Assembly: GCA_019414445.1 (NCBI GenBank)
Contig: DXMA01000018.1
Coordinates: forward strand, 1 to 46,463
From: Collinsella sp.
Lineage (GTDB): Bacteria; Actinomycetota; Coriobacteriia; Coriobacteriales; Coriobacteriaceae
Length of the DNA: 46,463 nucleotides
Direction: 5' to 3'
The notes beneath the pieces were generated by a model that saw only the letters and a list, made by a program, of their open reading frames with translations, was not told the origin of the DNA and made no database searches. Shown one piece after another: positions 1 to 7,718 of this stretch (position 1 is the stretch's first letter; each line of letters opens with the position of its first letter). A program made the position numbers and the translations under genes.

Positions 1-19
1 CGTCTGATGACTTGAAGAA

Positions 20-49
20 GGGGGAGGCCTCGCGGCCTCCCCCTTTTTT
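20..49 (+). terminator. Intrinsic terminator of the upstream gene
   Basis: A perfect 10-bp stem (GGGGGAGGCC at 20-29, GGCCTCCCCC at 34-43) with a TCGC loop is followed by six T. It closes a transcription unit whose gene lies left of the window and isolates coaE. Confidence 0.9.
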
Positions 50-176
50 GCGTTTTATAAAGAGCTGTAATACAAGAACTCGCCTTCTTTTAGCTTGTCT
101 TACTGTTTGGCTGTATTTTGAGTCCTTCTTTTGTATTTGCGCGATAATAACTCCCATTGGCGTTAGGGAGGACTTG

Positions 177-818
177 ATGTTTACCGTTTTTGTCTTGGGC
201 AATATTGCTTCGGGTAAGTCGACTGCCTGCCGCTATCTCGAATCTCATGGCGCCATGCTTATCGATCTGGACGAGCTTGCCAAATCGCTGTATGTGCCAG
301 GCTCCGATATCGTCAATGCCCTCGCGGAAGAATTTGGCTGGGATATTTTGGATGAGGAGGGCGGCATTCGCCGCAGCATCCTCGCTTCTCGAGCTTTCGC
401 TTCTCCTGATTCGGTCGCACGGCTCAATGGCCTTGTGCACCCCGTTCTCATTGAACAGCTTTCGCTTAGGATTCTCGATCCGGTTTGTTGTACGGTTTCG
501 TCCCCCCGTTATCCCTTTGCGGTTGTCGAGGTTTCTGCCCCGACTGGTTTTGAGGATGCTTTTGGCCTGGCTGATGAAATTCTGGTTATCAGTGCTCCTT
601 TGGCAGTTCGTCGCGAGCGTGCCATTCATCGTGGTATGGAGTCCTCTGATTTTGATGCTCGCTCTGCATGCCAACCTGATGAGGCTTCGCTTTGCAATCT
701 CGCTACGACGGTAATCGATAATGCGGGAGGCGATAATTCGCTCTTTGAACAACTGGACGCATGGCTTGTGCGCCATGGCTTCGGGGATGTAACGGATAAG
801 GAGGAGGCCGATGCCTAA
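177..818 (+). CDS. coaE: Dephospho-CoA kinase
   Basis: Last step of coenzyme A synthesis: ATP-dependent phosphorylation of the ribose 3'-OH of dephospho-CoA, in the cytosol. The 213-residue protein has a P-loop, GNIASGKST, close to the N-terminus, followed by the LIDLDELAK segment where the family carries its substrate-binding Asp. The C-terminal VIDNAGG matches the family's usual VIDNSG ending. The frame is open further upstream to 12, but that would start inside the preceding terminator. The ATG at 177 has GGGAGG upstream and gives the usual family length of about 200 residues. Its stop overlaps the start of the next gene by 8 nt (ATGCCTAA), so the two are probably translationally coupled. 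The CoA domain is more divergent than in model bacteria, but the motif order is intact. Confidence 0.9.
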   Translation: MFTVFVLGNIASGKSTACRYLESHGAMLIDLDELAKSLYVPGSDIVNALAEEFGWDILDEEGGIRRSILASRAFASPDSVARLNGLVHPVLIEQLSLRILDPVCCTVSSPRYPFAVVEVSAPTGFEDAFGLADEILVISAPLAVRRERAIHRGMESSDFDARSACQPDEASLCNLATTVIDNAGGDNSLFEQLDAWLVRHGFGDVTDKEEADA

Positions 819-1392
819 GACACGTTTCTTTACGTGGTATCGCGTTGCGCCACTTGCCGTTGTGCTCGTCTTCGGCTTTATTTCGCTCGTCTACTCGTAT
901 GCTCCTGCCGCCTTCTTTAAGCCTTTGTATCCAATTGACTACGAGGCGTATGTAAAGCAATCGAGCATTTCGCACAATCTTGATCCATATCTGGTGTGTG
1001 CTGTCATAAAGTCGGAATCGAATTGGGATCCCGAGGCTGAGTCGAATCAAGGCGCTCGGGGATTGATGCAGCTGATGCCCGAGACTGCCCAGGATATGAT
1101 TGCCAAGGGTCTTGTCGATGGTAGCGAGTATTCCGCCGACAACCTTAACGATCCCGCTACGAACATCGAGTTTGGCTGTGCGTATCTTTCGTATCTTCTA
1201 ACGTATTTTAACGGGTCGACTGACAGCGCCATTGCCGCCTATAACGCCGGCATGGGCAATGTCGACGGATGGGCGCAGCAGAGCACGTCGCTTCATAATG
1301 CAATCACCTTTCCCGAGACGCAGGCGTATCTGATTCGTGTCAATAATGCCTGGGTTCGCTACAAGACCCTCTATCCCGATCGGTTCGTATAG
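811..1392 (+). CDS. Membrane-anchored SLT-type lytic transglycosylase
   Basis: Predicted peptidoglycan lyase that cleaves the MurNAc-GlcNAc glycosidic bond to give 1,6-anhydro ends, acting outside the membrane. Residues about 12-30 form one hydrophobic segment after a basic start, which suggests an uncleaved anchor. The SLT (lysozyme-like, Slt70 C-terminal) domain follows: the catalytic Glu is probably E69 in KSESNW, and GLMQLMP at 84-90 is the family hallmark. A later AYNAG motif is also typical. At 193 residues it is an anchor plus a single catalytic domain, with no LysM or other binding module. It overlaps coaE by 8 nt. The exact transglycosylase subfamily cannot be assigned from sequence alone. 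Confidence 0.85.
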   Translation: MPKTRFFTWYRVAPLAVVLVFGFISLVYSYAPAAFFKPLYPIDYEAYVKQSSISHNLDPYLVCAVIKSESNWDPEAESNQGARGLMQLMPETAQDMIAKGLVDGSEYSADNLNDPATNIEFGCAYLSYLLTYFNGSTDSAIAAYNAGMGNVDGWAQQSTSLHNAITFPETQAYLIRVNNAWVRYKTLYPDRFV

Positions 1393-1412
1393 GACTATGC
1401 CTGCCGCCTGCG

Positions 1413-1418
1413 TATACT
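1413..1418 (+). promoter_or_regulatory. Possible -10 box for uvrB
   Basis: TATACT (5/6 to the sigma-70 consensus) sits 25 bp before the uvrB start. No good -35 is seen at the right distance. The same hexamer precedes ybaK (13035) and rapZ (27965), which is the main reason to mention it. Confidence 0.35.
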
Positions 1419-1443
1419 GCAGATATATGAGTTAGGAGTATCC

Positions 1444-3684
1444 ATGGCGGAATTTGAAGTTGAGCGTGTTGGAGGAGAGCTCAAACGTTTTGGCGTTGAG
1501 GGCTCTGAGGTGCCGTTTGAGGTCGTGTCTCCCTATGAGCCTGCAGGTTCTCAGCCTAAGGCCATTGAGTCGCTTGTGCAGGGTGTGAGGGACGGAGATC
1601 GCTATCAGGTTTTGCTGGGCGTGACTGGTTCGGGCAAGACCTTCACGATGGCTAAGACTATTGAGGCCCTGGGGAAGCCGACGCTGGTCATGGCTCCCAA
1701 TAAAACGCTCGCCGCTCAGCTTGCGAGCGAGCTCAAAGAGTTCTTTCCCAACAACGCTGTGGTCTACTTTGTCTCGTACTACGACTACTATCAGCCCGAG
1801 GCGTATGTGCCGCAAAGCGATACATATATCGAGAAAGACTCCTCGATTAACGAAGAGGTCGAGATGCTGCGCCATCAGGCGACCGCGTCACTGCTCTCTC
1901 GACGCGATGTGATCGTTGTCGCATCGGTCTCGTGTATCTATGGCATTGGCTCTCCTGAGGACTATGCGGGTCTGGCTCCAAACGTCGACAAGAAGGTGCC
2001 GCTCGAGCGCGATGACTTTATCCATGCACTTATCGACATTCAATATGATCGCAATGACTATGACCTAGCGCGCGGCACGTTCCGCGTGCGCGGCGATGTT
2101 GTCGACGTGTATCCGCCTTATGCCGAGCATCCGTTGCGGTTTGAGTTCTTTGGCGACGAGGTTGAGCTTATTGCCGAGATCGATGAGGTTACCGGTGAGA
2201 TGCTTCGTGAGTACGAGGCCATCCCCGTATGGCCGGCATCGCACTACGTGACCGAGAAACCGAAGGTCAAGGCGGCTCTGAAATCAATCAGTGAAGAGTG
2301 CGAGAAGCGTGTGGCCGAGCTCAAGGCGACCGACAAGTTGCTCGAGGCACAGCGTCTGCAGCAGCGCACCGACTATGATCTCGAGATGCTCGAGACCATG
2401 GGTTTTTGTAACGGTATCGAGAACTACTCGCGTCATCTGGACGGTCGAAAACCGGGCGAGCCGCCGTTTACCCTGATCGATTACTTCCCTAAGGACATGC
2501 TCTGCATCATCGATGAGAGCCATGTGACGGTGCCGCAGATTCGCGGCATGCACGAAGGTGACCGCTCGCGTAAGGTGACGCTGGTGGAACACGGTTTTCG
2601 CCTTCCTTCGGCACTCGATAACCGCCCGCTTCGTTTCGATGAGTTTGAGGCAAGGATCCCCCAGTTCATCTACGTTTCGGCCACGCCGGGCGACTACGAG
2701 CTGCGGGTGAGCCAGAACGATGTTGAGCAGATTATTCGTCCGACCGGCCTGCTCGATCCCAAGATCGATGTGCGTCCGGTTCGCGGTCAGATTGACGATC
2801 TTGAGGACGAGATTCGCGAGCGCGTTGCCCGCAAGGAGCGCGTGCTGGTGACCACGTTGACCAAGCGCATGGCCGAGGACCTGACCGACCATCTGCTTGA
2901 TGCGGGCATTAAGGTCAATTACATGCATTCTGATACGGCGACAATGGACCGTGTCGAGATCCTGCGAACGCTGCGCGAGGGCAAGATCGATGTTCTCGTT
3001 GGCATCAACCTGCTTCGCGAGGGCTTGGATCTTCCCGAGGTCTCACTGGTGGCAATTCTCGATGCCGATAAGGAAGGCTTCTTGCGCAACCGCCGTTCGC
3101 TGATTCAGACGATTGGCCGCGCGGCCCGTAACGCCGATGGCGAAGTCATCATGTATGCTGACGTTGTGACCGATTCGATGAAAGAGGCCATCGAGGAGAC
3201 GCAGCGCCGTCGCGAGATTCAGATGGCATATAACGAAGAGCATGGCATTGTGCCCAAGACGGTGCGCAAGGCCATCAACGACATCTCAAGTTTTATTGCC
3301 GAGGCCGAAAAAACCGTGGGTTCCAAGGGACGCTCGAAGGGCGACTCTCTTGGCCATGGCGCATTCTATACGCCCGATGAGTCGGGCGAGGGTGGCGTGC
3401 CGGAAACGGTGGCGCCCGAGCAGACACTTGCGGAGCAGTTGGAAGAACTGCCGCATGACGAGCTCGTGCGGATCGTCGAAACCATGGAAGAGGATATGCG
3501 TAACGCTTCTGCCGCCATGGACTTTGAGGAGGCGGCGCGCCTGCGCGATGCCGTCGTTCAGATTCGGGCGATGCTCGAGGGTGCGTCTGAGGACGAGACG
3601 ATCGAGCGCTTACGTTCGCAGGCTCGCAAGGGTTCCACGTTCGCATCGGGCAGAAAACGCCAGGGTGCACGGTTTAAGAAATAG
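1444..3684 (+). CDS. uvrB: Excinuclease ABC subunit B
   Basis: UvrB is the damage-verifying helicase-like subunit of nucleotide excision repair. UvrA loads it onto damaged DNA, and it then recruits UvrC. The 746-residue protein has the Walker A motif GVTGSGKT (59-66), the beta-hairpin region YYDYYQPEAYVP that clamps one strand, a DESH Walker B, and the helicase motif QTIGRAARN. A C-terminal UVR domain (MDFEEAARLRDA) contacts UvrC. It is slightly longer than E. coli UvrB (673) because of an acidic, Gly-rich linker before the UVR domain and a basic tail. AGGAG precedes the ATG. It follows the transglycosylase after 51 bp and is closed by its own terminator, so it is probably a separate unit. 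uvrA and uvrC lie downstream in the same window. Confidence 0.98.
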   Translation: MAEFEVERVGGELKRFGVEGSEVPFEVVSPYEPAGSQPKAIESLVQGVRDGDRYQVLLGVTGSGKTFTMAKTIEALGKPTLVMAPNKTLAAQLASELKEFFPNNAVVYFVSYYDYYQPEAYVPQSDTYIEKDSSINEEVEMLRHQATASLLSRRDVIVVASVSCIYGIGSPEDYAGLAPNVDKKVPLERDDFIHALIDIQYDRNDYDLARGTFRVRGDVVDVYPPYAEHPLRFEFFGDEVELIAEIDEVTGEMLREYEAIPVWPASHYVTEKPKVKAALKSISEECEKRVAELKATDKLLEAQRLQQRTDYDLEMLETMGFCNGIENYSRHLDGRKPGEPPFTLIDYFPKDMLCIIDESHVTVPQIRGMHEGDRSRKVTLVEHGFRLPSALDNRPLRFDEFEARIPQFIYVSATPGDYELRVSQNDVEQIIRPTGLLDPKIDVRPVRGQIDDLEDEIRERVARKERVLVTTLTKRMAEDLTDHLLDAGIKVNYMHSDTATMDRVEILRTLREGKIDVLVGINLLREGLDLPEVSLVAILDADKEGFLRNRRSLIQTIGRAARNADGEVIMYADVVTDSMKEAIEETQRRREIQMAYNEEHGIVPKTVRKAINDISSFIAEAEKTVGSKGRSKGDSLGHGAFYTPDESGEGGVPETVAPEQTLAEQLEELPHDELVRIVETMEEDMRNASAAMDFEEAARLRDAVVQIRAMLEGASEDETIERLRSQARKGSTFASGRKRQGARFKK

Positions 3685-3688
3685 CGAA

Positions 3689-3728
3689 CATGCCCCGAGT
3701 TCCCTGCGGAGCTCGGGGCATGCGTCTT
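3689..3728. terminator. Probable bidirectional terminator between convergent genes
   Basis: An 11-bp perfect stem (CATGCCCCGAG 3689-3699, CTCGGGGCATG 3712-3722) is followed by CGTCTTTT. It lies between the convergent ends of uvrB and the minus-strand oxidoreductase and may serve both, although the T run is short. Confidence 0.75.
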
Positions 3729-3749
3729 TTGCGCGCTGGAATTCGTGCG

Positions 3750-5390
3750 TTAGAGGTCTGCGATCAGGGCTTCGGCACAACGGATGCCGTCGGTGGCGGC
3801 GCTCATGATGCCGCCGGCATATCCAGCTCCCTCACCGCAAGGGTAGAGGCCCGGGGTCGACACGGCATGGCATGTTCGGTCTCGGGTGACGGTGACCGGT
3901 GAGCTCGAGCGAGTCTCCACGCCGGTAAGGACAGCATCGGAGCGGTCGTAGCCTCGTAGCTTTTTTCCAAGTAGGGGAAGTCCCAGGCGGAGCGACTCGA
4001 CGATATGCTGCGGCAGGGCTTCGTCAATTGCCGTCCAGGTCACACCGAGCGGATAGGTGGGCTTTACCTTTCCGGGCGCCTTGCTGGCGCGTCCTGCGAG
4101 GAAATCTCCGACGAGCTGTGCCGGTGCGTTCCAGTTGGAACCGCCCAGGCGGTAGGCGGCCGCCTCGCAGGCGCGCTGGAGCTCGATGCCGGCGAGTGGG
4201 TCATCGTTGGGAAGGTCCTCAGGCGTGACGTTAACGAGCAGGGCGGCATTTGCGTTGCGTCCGTCGCGGGCATTGAGACTGGCGCCGTTGACGCACAAGT
4301 GGCCCTGCTCGGAAGAGGCGGCGACAACCTGCCCGCCGGGACACATGCAAAACGAGAACACGCTGCGGCCGTTGGGAAGATGGGCGACGAGCTTGTAGGG
4401 GGCTGCTCCGAGGGCAGGATGTCCCGCCGAGGCTCCGAATTGGGCTCGGTCGATGTCGCGCTGCGGATGCTCGATGCGAACGCCCATGGCAAAGGTCTTT
4501 TGTGCGAGGACCACGTTGTGGTCCTTAAGGAGCTCAAAAATATCGCGAGCAGAATGCCCGCAGGCGAGGATGAGGTGCTTTGTCTCGATTGGCTCGCAAG
4601 CGGTGTCTTGGGACGATTGGACATCAATACCGGTGATGGCGCCAGACGCGTCGATGCGAATGTCGACGAGCTTCGTTCGATAACGGACGACACCTCCGAG
4701 CTGCTCGATGCGCTGGGATATAGCGGTGACGACCGTGGGAAGGATGTCGGAGCCAATGTGCGGCTTGGCATCCCACAGAATATCGCGGGGCGCACCCGCC
4801 TCGACGAAGGTTTCGAGGATAAGGCGATGGGCGGGATTTTTGGTTCCCGTATTGAGCTTGCCGTCCGAGAAGGTCCCCGCGCCGCCCAGGCCAAACTGGA
4901 TATTGCTCTCGGGGTCGAGGATGCGCTCCTTTAGAAAGAGGTCGATCGCCTGCGAGCGGCGAAATGCCGGGTCGCCGCGCTCGATGAGCAAGGGCTTAAG
5001 ACCTGCTTCGGCGAGCGTAAGCGCAGCGAAAAGGCCGGCGCATCCGGCGCCGACAACGACAGGGCGTTCTTGAGGTACGTCGGAGGCGGGGGAGGGGAAT
5101 GAAGGCTCATCGTCTTCTATCGCGCGTACGCGCGAGCGGTCACGCTCGGCAACGCTGTCGACCGCTTCTCGCTCGAGGTGGGGACTAGTCAGCTCAACAC
5201 GAAAGCTCAGGATAAAATGGACGTCTCGTTTTTTGCGAGCGTCGATTGACTTGCGGTGGAGCTCGATGGACTTGATCTCGGAGTCCTTGCAACGTAGGAC
5301 GCGCTTGGCGACTCGCTTGCCAACAATGAGACAGGCATTTTCATCGTCGGCTTCATCGAGCGACGCGTTGACTTGGGTGATTTCGATCAT
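3750..5390 (-). CDS. NAD(P)/FAD-dependent oxidoreductase (COG2509-like)
   Basis: Predicted FAD-dependent dehydrogenase of unknown substrate. The 546-residue protein has about 100 N-terminal residues resembling the small alpha/beta domain that precedes the Rossmann fold in this family. The dinucleotide-binding motif VVVGAGCAGLFAA (about 111-123) with a terminal IERG follows. A second FAD signature closes the protein: GLYPCGEGAGYAGGIMSA then DG. The frame is open to 5513, but the ATG at 5390 is preceded by AAGGAGA and removes an implausible leader that runs through a hairpin. It is separated from the next minus-strand flavoprotein by a terminator, so the two flavoproteins are not one transcript end to end. 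The physiological substrate cannot be inferred. Confidence 0.85.
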   Translation of the reverse strand: MIEITQVNASLDEADDENACLIVGKRVAKRVLRCKDSEIKSIELHRKSIDARKKRDVHFILSFRVELTSPHLEREAVDSVAERDRSRVRAIEDDEPSFPSPASDVPQERPVVVGAGCAGLFAALTLAEAGLKPLLIERGDPAFRRSQAIDLFLKERILDPESNIQFGLGGAGTFSDGKLNTGTKNPAHRLILETFVEAGAPRDILWDAKPHIGSDILPTVVTAISQRIEQLGGVVRYRTKLVDIRIDASGAITGIDVQSSQDTACEPIETKHLILACGHSARDIFELLKDHNVVLAQKTFAMGVRIEHPQRDIDRAQFGASAGHPALGAAPYKLVAHLPNGRSVFSFCMCPGGQVVAASSEQGHLCVNGASLNARDGRNANAALLVNVTPEDLPNDDPLAGIELQRACEAAAYRLGGSNWNAPAQLVGDFLAGRASKAPGKVKPTYPLGVTWTAIDEALPQHIVESLRLGLPLLGKKLRGYDRSDAVLTGVETRSSSPVTVTRDRTCHAVSTPGLYPCGEGAGYAGGIMSAATDGIRCAEALIADL

Positions 5391-5410
5391 CGAGGTCTCC
5401 TTAGAGGCAA

Positions 5411-5440
5411 GAAAGAGGCCGTCCGGTATCCCAGACGGCC
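5411..5440 (-). terminator. Terminator of the Mrp-flavoprotein unit
   Basis: Read on the minus strand, GGCCGTC/GACGGCC (plus 5417-5423 and 5434-5440) form a 7-bp stem, extended by a GG/CC pair past one mismatch, followed by TCTTTC. It lies 30 bp after the stop of the 5471-6742 gene. Confidence 0.65.
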
Positions 5441-5470
5441 CGAATGCGTTTTTGATTATAGACTGCGCGG

Positions 5471-6742
5471 CTACAGGCTGCTTGCAGCGCGAATGCCCGA
5501 GATCCAGGCCCACGCAAGGTTAAAGCCTCCGCAATCGGCGTCGATGTCGAGCGCTTCACCGCAGACGTAAAGCGGGGCGTCGACAACGCTGCGCGCGCGT
5601 AGGCTGGGTGTTGAGATGCTCTCGACAGATACGCCACCACGCGTGACCTGCGCTGAGCGCTCCTCGGCTGTTCCCTTGACGAGCAACTTAAAGTGCTTGA
5701 GGATCGAGACCAGGTGGATGACATCGTTGGAGCCTGGATGGCACTGCTCGAACGCTGTGCAGACGACGCGGGAGAGTTGCGGGGCGAGCATGCCGTCGAG
5801 CCAACGGGGATCGCGGGGCGAAAAGCCGCCGAGCAGCTCAACGCGCCGGTTGAGCGTATCGAGCAGCTCGTCTTTGGAGAGGTCGGGGAAAACGTCGAGC
5901 AGGATCGTATCGCCGTGCTGGATACGACGAGAGAGGTTGAAGACAGCGACGCCCGAGATACCGAAGGTTCGAAACAGCACTTCACCGTCTTCGTGCCAGA
6001 GCTCATTATGATTGCGGGCGAGCGTCAAGCGGGCGCGGACGCGCAGGCCATCCAACGTCTTGAGCGCCGCCCGATCGCCAAAGACCGTTGCCGATACGGG
6101 GCAGAGGATGGGGCGCAGCGAAGTGAGGGGGAGGCGAAACGTATCGGCGATACCGGTGGGGTTGCCGCCCGTGGCGATAATTACGGCATGTGCCTGCAGG
6201 GCCACGTTCTTGCGAGGGACATCAGCGAGCGCTTTCCGAAGCGAGCGGAGCTCCGATTTTCGGTCGTCGTGCTTTTTTGCCTTGAGCGCCCGCGCTGGAC
6301 GGTCTATTTGGAGTGCCCAGCCTTCGGAAGCTTTGTGCGCCGAGGCAACGTAGGCTCCGCAGATTAAGGTGATACCTAGGCGGTCGCAAACGTTGAGAAG
6401 CGCGTCGCGCACCGATTCGGCGCGAAGGGAGCGCGGGTACAGCCGGCCTTCCTCGGAGGTTGTCATGATACCCAGCGAGGAGAAGAAACCCATAAGCGCT
6501 TGTTCGGGCTGGGGGCCCATGACGGATGTGACGAATGCTGGGTGGTTATACCGCTGAGGATCGATCGATTCGTTGGAGAGGTTGCAGCGGCCGTTACCGG
6601 TCGCAAGGAGCTTAAGGCCGCAGGCGACATCGCGCTCAACGATGCAGACGCTTTTGCCAACGCGTGCGGCCGTAATGGCGGCGGCGAGGCCTGAAGCCCC
6701 GCCGCCGATTACCAGGACGTCATAGAAGGCGCTCGCGTTCAC
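5471..6742 (-). CDS. BaiN/HI0933-family FAD-dependent oxidoreductase
   Basis: Flavoprotein of the HI0933/YhiN/BaiN family (423 residues). The N-terminal FAD-binding motif is VLVIGGGASGLAAAI, followed by the family signature LLATGNGRCNLSN. A C-terminal VCGEALDIDADCGGFNLAWAW closes the FAD site. In bile-acid-dehydroxylating clostridia a member (BaiN) reduces 3-dehydro bile-acid double bonds, but the family is broad and often of unknown function. A bile-acid role here is speculation. The start is a GTG placed directly after the TAA of the Mrp gene (TAAGTG), so translation probably depends on coupling. GGAGG-like spacing is poor. The unit ends at a terminator at 5411-5440. Confidence 0.85.
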   Translation of the reverse strand: MNASAFYDVLVIGGGASGLAAAITAARVGKSVCIVERDVACGLKLLATGNGRCNLSNESIDPQRYNHPAFVTSVMGPQPEQALMGFFSSLGIMTTSEEGRLYPRSLRAESVRDALLNVCDRLGITLICGAYVASAHKASEGWALQIDRPARALKAKKHDDRKSELRSLRKALADVPRKNVALQAHAVIIATGGNPTGIADTFRLPLTSLRPILCPVSATVFGDRAALKTLDGLRVRARLTLARNHNELWHEDGEVLFRTFGISGVAVFNLSRRIQHGDTILLDVFPDLSKDELLDTLNRRVELLGGFSPRDPRWLDGMLAPQLSRVVCTAFEQCHPGSNDVIHLVSILKHFKLLVKGTAEERSAQVTRGGVSVESISTPSLRARSVVDAPLYVCGEALDIDADCGGFNLAWAWISGIRAASSL

Positions 6743-7573
6743 TTAGGCCTCGTCGGTCTCGTGCGGGGTAATAGCCTCGACGGCAGAGACTGCCTTGGGC
6801 AACATGCCATCGGGCAGCGCGGTCTCGACCTCGCCCTTATCGCAGGCCTCGGCGAGTGCCGGATTAATGGGAAGCTGCCCCAAGATGTCGAGGTTATAGC
6901 GCTCTGCGACCTCGGGGAGCTTGCTCTTGCCAAAGACCTCGATCTTCTTGCCGCAGTCGGGGCACTCAATATAGCTCATGTTCTCGACAATGCCCAGAAT
7001 GGGGACGTTCATCTTCTCGGCCATGTTGACCGCCTTGGCGACGATCATCGAGACCAGATCCTGCGGGCTCGTGACGATGACGATGCCGTCGACGGGCAGC
7101 GACTGGAAGACGGTGAGCGCGACGTCGCCTGTTCCCGGAGGCATGTCGACCAGCAGGTAGTCGATGGGGCCCCACGAGGTCTCGCTCCAGAACTGCCTAA
7201 TGGCGCCTGCGATGACCGGACCGCGCCAAAGGACGGGGTCGGTCTCGTTTTGGAGCAGCAGGTTGGAGCTCATGACCTTGACGCCGTGCTCGGAGATTTC
7301 GGGCAGCATAAGGTTGCCAAGGGCATGGACGTGGCGTCCACTCATACCGAACATCTTGGGGATAGAGGGACCGGTGAGGTCGGCATCGAGGACGCCGACC
7401 TTGTGGCCGTGACGGGCAAGCTCGGTGGCGATGGCACCGGTGACAAATGACTTGCCGACACCGCCCTTGCCGGAAAGCACGGCGATGACGCGCTTGACCT
7501 CGGACAGCGTGTTCTCCTCAAATTGCGACGGCGACGTTTGTCCGCCGGCGGCCTGTGCGTGTTCGCAACCCAT
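6743..7573 (-). CDS. Mrp/ApbC/NBP35-family P-loop ATPase (Fe-S carrier)
   Basis: Predicted cytosolic scaffold or carrier for iron-sulfur cluster delivery. The 276-residue protein has the deviant Walker A motif SGKGGVGKS, a DADLTGPS switch region, DMPPGTGD, and the C-terminal CPDCG pair of cysteines that ligates a bridging cluster in ApbC/NBP35 proteins. The N-terminus (MGCEHAQAAGG) has one Cys and a His, not the four-Cys domain of eukaryotic Nbp35. The ATG at 7573 has AAAGGAG upstream, whereas the longer open frame to 7630 has no ribosome site and overlaps a GC-rich palindrome. It is first in a two-gene unit with the BaiN-like flavoprotein. The adjacency could mean cofactor support for a redox enzyme, which is inference. 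Confidence 0.9.
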   Translation of the reverse strand: MGCEHAQAAGGQTSPSQFEENTLSEVKRVIAVLSGKGGVGKSFVTGAIATELARHGHKVGVLDADLTGPSIPKMFGMSGRHVHALGNLMLPEISEHGVKVMSSNLLLQNETDPVLWRGPVIAGAIRQFWSETSWGPIDYLLVDMPPGTGDVALTVFQSLPVDGIVIVTSPQDLVSMIVAKAVNMAEKMNVPILGIVENMSYIECPDCGKKIEVFGKSKLPEVAERYNLDILGQLPINPALAEACDKGEVETALPDGMLPKAVSAVEAITPHETDEA

Positions 7574-7628
7574 GTATGACTCCTTTGTATATGCTGGGGC
7601 CGGGGCCCCGCGATGTGACACGAGCGTC

Positions 7629-7658
7629 ATTGTACCCTCGTTTGCGAGCGGGAGTCAT
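7629..7658 (-). promoter_or_regulatory. Candidate sigma-70 promoter for the Mrp gene
   Basis: On the minus strand, ATGACT (plus 7653-7658) and TACAAT (plus 7629-7634) are spaced 18 bp and lie about 55 bp before the start codon. Both boxes fit sigma-70 well enough to be plausible. A short GC palindrome lies between them and the gene. Confidence 0.5.
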
Positions 7659-7718
7659 TTGCGATGCGTTTGGGCCGAGCGTGCTTGCAATACGATGGGC
7701 CCAAGCGAATGGGCGGGC

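Noticed and set aside
7590..7610. GGGGCCGGGGCCCC palindrome between the Mrp gene and its promoter
   Set aside because: The loop is too small for a useful hairpin, and it is short enough to be chance in GC-rich DNA.
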